Shown here: positions 40,835 through 48,204 of the stretch, piece by piece
Layout: each line of letters starts with the position of its first letter
How positions within the stretch are numbered: position 1 is the stretch's first letter
From: an uncultured Lachnospiraceae bacterium
GTDB lineage: Bacteria; Bacillota; Clostridia; Lachnospirales; Lachnospiraceae
Length of the DNA stretch: 48,204 nt
Direction of reading: 5' to 3'
Assembly: GCA_910584915.1 (NCBI GenBank)
Contig: CAJUDM010000003.1
Coordinates: 148,336-196,539 of the forward strand
Program-made: the position numbers and the translations under genes
Notes under the pieces: model-generated
The model's database searches: none
What the model saw: only the letters and a program-made list of their open reading frames with translations
What the model was told of the DNA's origin: nothing

Positions 40835-42205
40835 ATGGCAACCCAGATTGAGTGGCGGGATGAATTCAACATTGGTATCAGCTCTATCGATAAGGAACAT
40901 CAACAGCTTTTCAAGATCATCAACAAGCTGTTTGTATTCAAGGAGGAGGAGAAGGACAGCCAGTGGCTGTGCCAGGAAGGAATCAAATTTTTCAGAGGTC
41001 ATGTCTTAAAACATTTTTCCAGCGAGGAGGCTTATATGGCTTCCATCAACTATGACGGGCTGGAACAGCACACACAGATACATAGAAAGTTCCGGGAAAA
41101 TACGCTGCCGGCACTGGAGGAGGAACTGGAGCGGACAGCCTACGGAGAGGAAGTGGTGGCTCACTTTCTCGGTGTCTGTACCGGCTGGCTGGTCGGCCAT
41201 ACGCTGACGGAAGACCTTGCGATCACGGGAAAGAGGAAGATCAGGTGGGAGAAGCTTCTGCCTGAGGAAGAGCTGGAGGCCATGAAAAAGGTGATCGTTC
41301 AGCTCATATTTGATATGTTCCACCTGGAGTCCCAGCTGATCAGCGATACCTACGGCGGAGAAAAGTTTGGAAGCGGCGTATATTACAGGCTGATATACGG
41401 GAAAAAGCATGAGAAAAAGAAACAGGAGATTTTTCTTGTCTTTGAGGAGAAGCTCCTCATCAATACGATCGGGAAAATTCTGGGGATCCAGACCAATAAA
41501 CTGGACAGTATGCTGGTCAACGCGGCCAGGTATACGGCGCGCCAGTTTGTAGGGCGGGTCATGGAATATTTTCCGGAGATGGAAGGCTATGAACTGAAAG
41601 CCGAGAACCTTCTGTCCTTCGAGCAGTTCCAGAGCATATTCGAGAAAGGGAAGATGCAGGTGAGCCTGTTGTTCAATACCGGCGGTGCAGGATATTTCGC
41701 GTATTGCGTTATTGCGCCCCATCTGCTCAAGGATGGCGTGGGAACGCCCATAGTGGCGGACAATGTGCTGACGGAAGTGGAGGAATATCTGGAGAAGCGG
41801 AAAGCGGATGAAAAGAAGGCGGAGGAGGCTCATAAGCCGAAAGTGCTCGTGGTGGATGACTCCAAGACGATACGGTATTTTATGCGTGACCTGCTGTTCC
41901 CGGATTATGAGGTTACCCTGGCGGAGTCCGGTGTTGCCGCGATCAGGACGATTACGCTGGATAGGCCAGACCTTGTTCTTTTGGACTATGAGATGCCGGT
42001 CTGTGATGGAAGCCAGACGCTGGCAATGCTTCGATCGGAGGAGGCCTTTGCGGATCTCCCTGTTGTTTTCCTGACCGGCAGGCGCGATCCGGAGAGCGTA
42101 AAAAAAGTGATCCACTTAAAACCGGAGGGATATCTGCTGAAAGATATGAAGCCGGAGGCGATCAAGAAGGAAGTCGACAATTTCTTTTTGAAGAAAAAGG
42201 CGTGA
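40835..42205 (+). CDS. Bacteriohemerythrin - CheX/CheC-like - receiver fusion protein
   Basis: This 456-residue protein joins three parts. Residues 1-140 are a bacteriohemerythrin with all seven expected di-iron ligands: His22, His60, Glu64, His79, His83, His122 and Asp127. Such domains bind O2 or sense it. Residues about 155-320 resemble the CheX/CheC phosphatase fold (IFLVFEEKLLINTIGKILG), though the usual phosphatase motif is not obvious. Residues about 333-456 are a response-regulator receiver with VVDD, phosphoacceptor Asp384 (LLDYEMP) and Lys436 (YLLKDM). There is no DNA-binding output. It may couple oxygen or redox sensing to a phosphorelay or chemotaxis. The partner kinase is not evident. 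The gene has its own promoter and GGAGGAG site. Confidence 0.85.
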   Translation: MATQIEWRDEFNIGISSIDKEHQQLFKIINKLFVFKEEEKDSQWLCQEGIKFFRGHVLKHFSSEEAYMASINYDGLEQHTQIHRKFRENTLPALEEELERTAYGEEVVAHFLGVCTGWLVGHTLTEDLAITGKRKIRWEKLLPEEELEAMKKVIVQLIFDMFHLESQLISDTYGGEKFGSGVYYRLIYGKKHEKKKQEIFLVFEEKLLINTIGKILGIQTNKLDSMLVNAARYTARQFVGRVMEYFPEMEGYELKAENLLSFEQFQSIFEKGKMQVSLLFNTGGAGYFAYCVIAPHLLKDGVGTPIVADNVLTEVEEYLEKRKADEKKAEEAHKPKVLVVDDSKTIRYFMRDLLFPDYEVTLAESGVAAIRTITLDRPDLVLLDYEMPVCDGSQTLAMLRSEEAFADLPVVFLTGRRDPESVKKVIHLKPEGYLLKDMKPEAIKKEVDNFFLKKKA

Positions 42206-42312
42206 ATGCAGCTGCCCTCTTGGGCGATAACAGGCATCAGCCGCAGGATGGACGCATTCGGGGTATGTGTGCCTGGCATGGTGACTGCGTGGAGGGGCGG
42301 CAGCGCCGGATT

Positions 42313-43059
42313 CTACATCATTTCCTTCCGATACTGGCTGGGGGATTTTCCGTAGTAGTTGCGGAAAGCTTTGCTGAAATAATGATTGTCAGCATATCCC
42401 AGCCTTTCCGCGATATCCTGGATCTTGATATCGGGTTTCCTCAGCAGTTCCGCCGCCCGTTCCATCCGCAGTTTCAGCACATATTCATATATCGTATAGC
42501 CGTATCTGGCGTGAAACAGCTTTGTGAGATAAGTGATGGAAAAGAAATACTTTTCCTCGAACATTGTGATCTTAAAATTCTGGCAGTAATTGCTGTCCGC
42601 ATATTGTTTGATGATCTCTATAACTTCCTCGGGCGTGATATCCTGTTCGGCGGCGGAGGATGCCTCATGGTCAAAAACGGCAGTCGGATCGATCTTCAGA
42701 ATAGCGTTTTCTATGGCTGTGTTCAGCTCTTCTTCCACCACAGGTTTTAAAAGGTAATCGCAGGCACCGTAGCGCATGGCGTGTCTGGCGTAGGAAAAAT
42801 CGTCATAGCCGCTGACGATGATAAACTGGCTCTCAGGAAATTCGGCGGAGGCCAGTTCCAGAAAAGAACATCCGTCCATCACGGGCATATTCATATCTAC
42901 AAACACGATCTCGGGACGGATCTCGCGCATGGCGTTGAGTCCGTCTTTGCCGTTGTTTGCCATGACCGGGGGCTCGATGCCGTATTTTTTCCAGTGCCCC
43001 AGCTTGTTTACAGCGATCCGCACCGGTTTTTCGTCATCAATGATCAGTGATCTGTACAT
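42313..43059 (-). CDS. Response regulator with AraC-type DNA-binding domain (YesN-like)
   Basis: This 248-residue protein has a receiver domain (1-115) with Asp8-Asp9, phosphoacceptor Asp55 (VFVDMNMPVMDG) and Lys in DYLLKP. An AraC/XylS domain with two helix-turn-helix motifs follows (about 150-247, with IQDIAERLGYADNHYFSKAFRNYYG). YesN-type regulators work with YesM-type kinases and usually control nearby sugar importers and glycosidases. Its start overlaps the kinase stop by 23 bases on the minus strand, so the two are translationally coupled. The target is probably the divergent importer, which is inferred from position. Confidence 0.93.
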   Translation of the reverse strand: MYRSLIIDDEKPVRIAVNKLGHWKKYGIEPPVMANNGKDGLNAMREIRPEIVFVDMNMPVMDGCSFLELASAEFPESQFIIVSGYDDFSYARHAMRYGACDYLLKPVVEEELNTAIENAILKIDPTAVFDHEASSAAEQDITPEEVIEIIKQYADSNYCQNFKITMFEEKYFFSITYLTKLFHARYGYTIYEYVLKLRMERAAELLRKPDIKIQDIAERLGYADNHYFSKAFRNYYGKSPSQYRKEMM

Positions 43060-44836
43060 GGGTATCCTCCTTTATGGCAGGCAGTGTCAGTGTGACTTCC
43101 GTATAGCTGCCTTCCTCTGAATCGATCTGCATGACTGCGGGACCGTCATAGAGAAGCTGCAGCCGGATATACAGGTTGGCGAGGCCGATACTGTTTCCGG
43201 CGCCGCTCAGCTTCTGGCCGGCGAGGTTTTTGCGCACTTCATCCAGCCTGTTTTTTGGTATGCCGCACCCGTTATCCCGGACGCGGAGGATGAGACGCTC
43301 CTCTTCGCGCCTGGCGCAGATGTGGATCGTGATCGGTCCTGTGTTTTTGCCCGCGCCGTGGATAATGGAATTTTCCACAAGCGTATGCAGGCTGATCTTG
43401 GGCACGAGAAACGCCTCAAGCCCCTTTTCGATATCCCTGCTGAAATGCAGGGTGTCCGTCCTGCGCATTTTCTGCAGGAAAATATAGTTGGTAACATATT
43501 GCATCTCCCTTCTCAGGGAGACGAGATCGCTGTCCTTGATCGTATAACGCAGGTTGGAAGCGAGGGCAGTTATCATCCTGTGGATCTGAAACTGGTCGTT
43601 GACCAGTGCTTCGGTGGATATAGCCTGCAAAGTGTTGTACAGGAAATGAGGGTTTATCTGGGCTTCCAGCGCGGTGATCCGGGCGTTTTTCTCGCTCAGT
43701 TCCGCCAGGTAGGTGCGGTTGATCAGCTGATCGATCCGGGAGACCATGGAGTTAAAGCTGTTGGAGAGTTCGGAAACCTCTCTGTTGCCGGAGGCATGGA
43801 GGGAAGTATGAAAATCCCCGTCTCCCGTCTCCCTCATTTTTTCCGCCAGTGTTTTAAGCGGTGTGGTGAGCAGGCGGAGGAGCATGTAGAGTATCGCGGC
43901 GGAACACAGCCAGATCAGGATACCGCTCAGGATGATGGATGCCTGGATATCGTCAAACTGAGCATCGATATAGGAGAGCGGCGTAAAGCACAGAAGCTGC
44001 AGACCGTCGTAAGCGCTTTCTGCGCGGACGATCAGATAGTTGTCGTGTCCGATCTTTACAGTGTCATATCCGTCCCGATTGTGGCTGACCGTGGAAAGTA
44101 TCTCGTTTATCTGTTCGCTGCCTGCGGGAATATCGCCGCGGTTGGAGTAGATCAGTTCATTATCCTGATTCAGGAAAACGAGGATGTCGTGCTGGCCGGA
44201 ATGGTTTGCCAGGAACTGCTTCAGGTAGGATGTGTTCAGCTTCAGGCGGACGATGGACTGCTGCTTTTTCCCTCTGACCTGAAACAGGGAGTGGTAGTAG
44301 GTGAAAAAAGCAGGGGAATCCGCAGGTTCGATATAATGATGCATACGGCTCTCGGCACATTTCCGGACGGCGTTTTCCACATCGAAGGCGGGAGAATCCT
44401 GTATGAGCATACGCTGCTGCATGCCCGTGCGCCCCACGGAGATATCCTGGTTGATCAGATAGAGCTCATATTCGAGCAGGTCGCTCCTCGTGTAATAGTA
44501 GGAGTGCATCTGCTGGCGCACGTAGGAGAGCTGCTCCTGTGAAATGGGATTTTTCTGGTTGATGATGAGAGTGAAATCCGTATCATAGTAAGGCTGAATG
44601 GAGAAGTTTGCGAGCAGCATAAGGTACTGGTCCATGTTTTCCGATTCCATCTGCAGAAGTTTGGAGGAAAGCTCCACCTGGTTCTGGATGGACTGGTTGC
44701 GGACAGAAGTATAGTTATTATATAAAAGTATCAGGATAATACAGCTGGTGGTGAGGATCATCAGAATCGCCAGCTGTGCCCAGAGGCTCATATGGTTCAG
44801 AATGGATCTCAATTTAAAGTAGAATTTTTGAATCAT
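43037..44836 (-). CDS. Sensor histidine kinase, YesM/LytS-type
   Basis: This 599-residue membrane kinase has an N-terminal helix (about 17-40), a large extracytoplasmic sensor of about 230 residues, a second helix near 300, a HAMP domain (LLTTPLKTLAEKMRETGDGDF), a His_kinase domain (QINPHFLYNTLQAI, the His being the likely phosphorylation site) and a HATPase domain (RVRDNGCGIP, GLANLYIRLQLLY). I chose the ATG at 44836 because AGGA lies about 8 bases upstream and the protein then begins MIQKFYFKLRSI. An ATG at 44944 would add a hydrophobic stretch without a ribosome binding site. It is encoded upstream of the response regulator. Confidence 0.92.
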   Translation of the reverse strand: MIQKFYFKLRSILNHMSLWAQLAILMILTTSCIILILLYNNYTSVRNQSIQNQVELSSKLLQMESENMDQYLMLLANFSIQPYYDTDFTLIINQKNPISQEQLSYVRQQMHSYYYTRSDLLEYELYLINQDISVGRTGMQQRMLIQDSPAFDVENAVRKCAESRMHHYIEPADSPAFFTYYHSLFQVRGKKQQSIVRLKLNTSYLKQFLANHSGQHDILVFLNQDNELIYSNRGDIPAGSEQINEILSTVSHNRDGYDTVKIGHDNYLIVRAESAYDGLQLLCFTPLSYIDAQFDDIQASIILSGILIWLCSAAILYMLLRLLTTPLKTLAEKMRETGDGDFHTSLHASGNREVSELSNSFNSMVSRIDQLINRTYLAELSEKNARITALEAQINPHFLYNTLQAISTEALVNDQFQIHRMITALASNLRYTIKDSDLVSLRREMQYVTNYIFLQKMRRTDTLHFSRDIEKGLEAFLVPKISLHTLVENSIIHGAGKNTGPITIHICARREEERLILRVRDNGCGIPKNRLDEVRKNLAGQKLSGAGNSIGLANLYIRLQLLYDGPAVMQIDSEEGSYTEVTLTLPAIKEDTHVQITDH

Positions 44837-45046
44837 GTAATAATTCCTGTGATGTAGTAAATATTTGTGCAAAAAATATGAAAAAGTGTAAAAAAAGAAA
44901 CTGAAGAATAATTTTAATATACAATATAACGAAAAAATGAGCAATAGAAGTTGACAAATTGTTCAAAATATTACAACAAAGTGTTTGGTATATTCCATTC
45001 AAATCACAGGAGCGTGAAGGTATGATGTTAAAAAGGGGGTGGGCAT

Positions 45047-45925
45047 ATGAAAAGAAAAACAAAGGAAAATCTGGAAACTGTCCTGTTTTCACTGCCGGCA
45101 GTCATTCTGGTGTGTCTGATGATGTATCTGCCGTTTGTGCTCAGCGGTTACTATTCGCTGACGAAGTGGAACGGAATTTCCAAGGAAGCTGTTTTTATCG
45201 GTATGGAAAATTTTAAGTCCATTCTAGTGGACAGCAGTGACTTTGTGGACTCATTGTGGTTTACCGCAAAATACACGTTTGCCTTTGTGGTGTTTTCCAA
45301 TGTTTTTGCGCTGATGCTTGCCGTGGTTCTGACAAAAAAGTTCAGGGGGGCGAATTTTTACCGCGGCGTTTTCTTTATCCCCTATATCATGAGCATGACG
45401 ATCGTGGGATTTATCTGGAAGTTCATCTTTACGAGCGGCTTTGAAAAACTTTTTGAACTGACCGGAATGGGCGTCTGGAATTTCAGTTGGCTGGGGGATT
45501 CGAGTCTGGTGTTTTATTCGGTGGCATTTGTGGGGGTATGGCAGTCACTTGGATTTTACATCGTACTCTACATAGCGGGGCTTCAGGCGGTGCCTCACGA
45601 TGTGCTGGAGGCTGCAACAGTGGACGGGGCGAGCGGAAGCCAGAGATTTTTCAGGGTGACGCTGCCTCTCCTCGGGCCTTCCTTCACTACCTGTATCTTT
45701 ATGTCGCTGACAAACGGGCTGAAGGTGTTTGATATCATTCTGGCGCTCACCAAGGGCGGACCGGGGACGGCGAGCAACTCCGTGACAATGCAGATCTATA
45801 AAGAGGCTTTTACAAATAACAACTACGGCAGGGGCTCGGCGGAATCTATTCTATACTTCCTGTTTGTGCTGGTTGTGACGCAGGCGGTATTAAAGCTCTT
45901 TAACAGGAAGGAGGTAGATTTGTAA
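45047..45925 (+). CDS. Sugar ABC transporter permease, MalF/UgpA-like (second importer)
   Basis: This 292-residue CUT1 permease has about six hydrophobic segments, the first at residues 12-36 (LFSLPAVILVCLMMYLPFVL). The EAA loop near residue 187 reads EAATVDGASG. It overlaps the next permease by one base. The ATG follows AAAGGGGGTGG. It is divergent from the YesMN-like genes, which are its likely regulators. The 211-bp gap holds TTGACA at 44951 without a good -10. Confidence 0.93.
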   Translation: MKRKTKENLETVLFSLPAVILVCLMMYLPFVLSGYYSLTKWNGISKEAVFIGMENFKSILVDSSDFVDSLWFTAKYTFAFVVFSNVFALMLAVVLTKKFRGANFYRGVFFIPYIMSMTIVGFIWKFIFTSGFEKLFELTGMGVWNFSWLGDSSLVFYSVAFVGVWQSLGFYIVLYIAGLQAVPHDVLEAATVDGASGSQRFFRVTLPLLGPSFTTCIFMSLTNGLKVFDIILALTKGGPGTASNSVTMQIYKEAFTNNNYGRGSAESILYFLFVLVVTQAVLKLFNRKEVDL

Positions 45926-46764
45926 TGACTCTGAGACAAAAGAGGCTGATCAGTAAGACTGTCATGGTGATCTGCCTGAGTATTGTGGCGGCGGTCTATA
46001 TCTATCCGGTATTTCTGATGCTGATGAATTCCTTCAAGCCCTTTGGGGAGATCATCGCCAATGTGCTGGCAATGCCGAAAAAGCCGGATCTGGAAAACTA
46101 TATCTATGTGATCGACAAGATCAAATACGGCAAATTGTTCTGGAACAATGTGATCATCACGGTGACCGGACTGATCGGGATCATCGCTTTTTCCTCGATG
46201 GCGGCGTACATTCTGGAGCGGAGGAACAACCGTTATACCAGATTTGTGCACACGCTGGTGATCACGCCGATGCTGATCCCGTTCCAGGCTATTATGATCA
46301 CGCTGCTCAAATCCATGAACGTGCTGCATTTGTCCGGCAGCAAGATCGGGCTGGGGATCCAGTACTGGGGATTCGGCGTGCCGATGGCGACCTTTATCTT
46401 CTATAACTTTATGAAGACCATTCCGAGGGAACTCGATGAGAGCGCAAGGATAGACGGCGCTTCCACCTTCCGCACTTTTGTGTCGGTGATCTTCCCGCTC
46501 CTCAAGTCGGTGACGATCACTGTGATCGTGCTGGATGTGATGTGGATCTGGAATGACTTTCTGCTGCCGCTGCTGATGGTGAACAGCAGCAATGAGACGA
46601 AGACTTTAGTGCTGGCGGCATACACCTTTGTGGGGCAGATGAACACCAAGTGGAATTACGCGCTGACAGCAATGACATTGGCGATCGTACCTTCCGTCAT
46701 CGTATTTATCCTTTTACAGAAATACATTGTGGAGGGTGTTGTGGCAGGTGCTGTGAAGGGCTGA
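45925..46764 (+). CDS. Sugar ABC transporter permease, MalG/UgpE-like (second importer)
   Basis: This is a 279-residue partner permease. The EAA loop is at about residues 171-185 (ESARIDGASTFRT), and the C-terminus is GVVAGAVKG, a typical ending. The first membrane helix is at about 12-35. Its ATG overlaps the preceding stop by one base (TAATG). The binding protein gene follows 60 bases later. With the preceding gene it forms the translocation channel. The ATPase is not encoded here. Confidence 0.93.
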   Translation: MTLRQKRLISKTVMVICLSIVAAVYIYPVFLMLMNSFKPFGEIIANVLAMPKKPDLENYIYVIDKIKYGKLFWNNVIITVTGLIGIIAFSSMAAYILERRNNRYTRFVHTLVITPMLIPFQAIMITLLKSMNVLHLSGSKIGLGIQYWGFGVPMATFIFYNFMKTIPRELDESARIDGASTFRTFVSVIFPLLKSVTITVIVLDVMWIWNDFLLPLLMVNSSNETKTLVLAAYTFVGQMNTKWNYALTAMTLAIVPSVIVFILLQKYIVEGVVAGAVKG

Positions 46765-46824
46765 TGGATCACCCTTTTTGCATACAAATCATATTATTAT
46801 CCCTGAGGGGAGAAGGAGGAAAAA

Positions 46825-48171
46825 ATGAAAAAGAAATTGCTCAGTATTTTACTTTGCGGACTGATGACAGCTTCGCTTCTGGCGGGCTGCGGTTCATCCC
46901 CCGCGGAAGAAGCTCCGGCTGCTGACGCGGCGGAGGAAGGGGAGGCTCCGGCTGCGGAGGAGGCCGGGGAGGAAACGCCTGCTTCCGATGAGGAGGCGGA
47001 GATCTATATGTTTATCGCTTCCCCCGAATATGCGGATGCGATCAACGAACTGATCGAGGCATATAAGGAAGTGGCACCCAATGTGACCATCAATTATGAG
47101 ACGACTCAGAATGATTATCCGACATTGTTGAAGGCTAAATTAAATTCAGGCGAAGTGCCCGATATCTTCTCTTCTACATCCGGTAAGGAGATCGACGTTT
47201 ACAAAGAGTACTCCCAGGATCTGACGGGCGAGGGACTGACAGAGACGATGTCTGACGCGGTGAAGGGCGTTATGGCTTCCCCGGAGGACGGAAGCGGCAT
47301 CTACGGTATTGCGATCAAGGGCAATTATTTCGGCATGATCTACAATAAAGCGATCTTTGATGAAGTCGGGATCGAAATGCCAAAGACGATCGATGAAGTG
47401 GAAGCGGCATGTGAAAAACTGCAGGCGGCAGGTTATCAGCCGTTTACGACCGGCTTTGCGGAGTGGTGGGTATTCAAACATGTGGCGCAGCACTTTGTGG
47501 ATGCGGCGGCAGAGAATGCCGGCATGACAACGGCGGAGCTGGTGGCATCCTTTGAGAAGGGCGAGGCAAAGGTTTCGGACTATCCCGAACTGTATGATAA
47601 TTTCTTCCGGTATATCGACCTGGCTGTAAAATACGGCGATGCAAAGCCCTTAGAGACAGCGCTGGACGGCGAGTTATCCGCGTTCGGCACAGGTAAGGCG
47701 GCTATGGTATTGGGACAGGGCGCATGGGTGGAAGCGGATCTTCTGGCGATCGATCCCGAACTGCAGATCGGCTTTGCGGGTTACCCTGTGACCGGTGATG
47801 CAAAGCAGTCCCAGGTGATCGGCGGCGCAGACCAGGCGCTTCGCATCAATAAGGACTCCGCACAGCTGCAGGCGACCTTGGACTTTGTAAACTGGTGGTA
47901 TACATCTGATTACGGTCAGGCATGGTTTACGGATGTGGCAGGTGTGGTTCCGCCCGTGAACTCCACGACGGAGAGCAGTTTCCAGGTTATCAAACAGGGG
48001 GATGCGTTATCCGCGTCCGACGGTGCCGCAACACTGGCGATCTGCTATTCCACAGACAGCTTCCATCAGGTATTCGGCGAGATCATGCAGTCTTACATCG
48101 CGGGAGACATCTCCAAGGATGATGCGTGCGCACAGATCGAGGAACAGTGGGCTAGGGTAAAGTTTTTGTAG
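46825..48171 (+). CDS. Extracellular sugar-binding lipoprotein (second importer)
   Basis: This is a 448-residue solute-binding lipoprotein with lipobox L-A-G-C near residue 22 (signal MKKKLLSILLCGLMTASLLAG). A long Glu/Ala-rich linker (about 25-55) precedes the bilobal body (MFIASPEYADAINELIEAYK, and VPDIFSSTSGKEI further on). The clear AAGGAGG site and the lipoprotein signal support the ATG at 46825. It is the third gene of the importer downstream of the YesMN-like pair, and order and spacing suggest one transcript. The substrate is unknown. The window ends 33 bases after its stop, without a terminator in view. Confidence 0.94.
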   Translation: MKKKLLSILLCGLMTASLLAGCGSSPAEEAPAADAAEEGEAPAAEEAGEETPASDEEAEIYMFIASPEYADAINELIEAYKEVAPNVTINYETTQNDYPTLLKAKLNSGEVPDIFSSTSGKEIDVYKEYSQDLTGEGLTETMSDAVKGVMASPEDGSGIYGIAIKGNYFGMIYNKAIFDEVGIEMPKTIDEVEAACEKLQAAGYQPFTTGFAEWWVFKHVAQHFVDAAAENAGMTTAELVASFEKGEAKVSDYPELYDNFFRYIDLAVKYGDAKPLETALDGELSAFGTGKAAMVLGQGAWVEADLLAIDPELQIGFAGYPVTGDAKQSQVIGGADQALRINKDSAQLQATLDFVNWWYTSDYGQAWFTDVAGVVPPVNSTTESSFQVIKQGDALSASDGAATLAICYSTDSFHQVFGEIMQSYIAGDISKDDACAQIEEQWARVKFL

Positions 48172-48204
48172 GAAAAGAGAAAAGAAAGAAATAGGAAAGC
48201 ACCT

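Noticed and set aside
44837..44944. Longer N-terminus of the YesM-like kinase
   Set aside because: It adds a second hydrophobic stretch without a ribosome binding site.
1..48204. tRNA, rRNA, prophage or transposase genes
   Set aside because: I found no tRNA cloverleaf, rRNA segment, integrase or transposase frame by reading both strands. A short or diverged tRNA could be missed by eye.

Overview
The window looks like chromosomal DNA of a Clostridia, most likely Lachnospiraceae (Bacillota), with moderate GC. The clues are strong GGAGG ribosome binding sites, two sugar ABC importers with no ATPase gene of their own, a YesM/YesN-type two-component pair, a SAM-I riboswitch before metK, a perfect CIRCE before hsp20, a dnaE-pfkA neighbourhood, and several small proteins of a kind common in this family. 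I saw no phage, transposase, CRISPR array, rRNA or tRNA. Most of it is core genome, and the oddities are domain fusions, repeats and regulatory sites.

Layout. 1-5.6 kb: a carbohydrate locus with two permeases, a GH43 glycosidase and a lipoprotein binding protein, interrupted by a 155-bp nested palindrome. 5.9-9.6 kb: a small alarmone synthetase, a tail-anchored coiled-coil protein with 11-residue repeats, a flavin reductase-like protein and DNA polymerase IV. 9.7-12.8 kb: an M23/LysM/G5 cell-wall peptidase behind a WalR-type box, then murA. 12.8-18 kb: an HD-GYP phosphodiesterase, divergent from an HscC-like Hsp70 and a membrane-anchored J protein. 18-25.5 kb: SAM riboswitch-metK, dnaE, pfkA, a long perfect inverted repeat, a 45-bp tandem repeat array and a TrmH-type RNA methyltransferase. 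25.7-27.4 kb: an ECF sigma factor and a membrane protein that is probably its regulator, with two matching promoter-like sequences. 27.7-36.3 kb: proC, a SleB-type hydrolase with a second WalR-type box, nfeD-SPFH, argF, and the tight run birA-small protein-coaX-dus-hypothetical. 36.4-39.8 kb: greA, a lysyl-tRNA synthetase fused to an HD domain, a YunG-like protein and a 56-residue protein. 39.9-42.2 kb: CIRCE-hsp20 and a hemerythrin/receiver fusion. 42.3-48.2 kb: YesN/YesM-like genes divergent from a second importer (two permeases and a binding protein).

How the genes work together. Both importers would need a shared MsmX-type ATPase from elsewhere in the genome. The YesMN-like pair probably senses a carbohydrate signal and controls the neighbouring importer. 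The two wall hydrolases, far apart, share a perfect TGTWAH-N5-TGTWAH direct repeat and so may be one WalRK regulon with cell-wall growth. The best candidates for something undescribed are the LysRS-HD fusion, the hemerythrin/CheX-like/receiver protein, the HscC-J pair, the ECF locus with its duplicated promoter, and the repeat elements.
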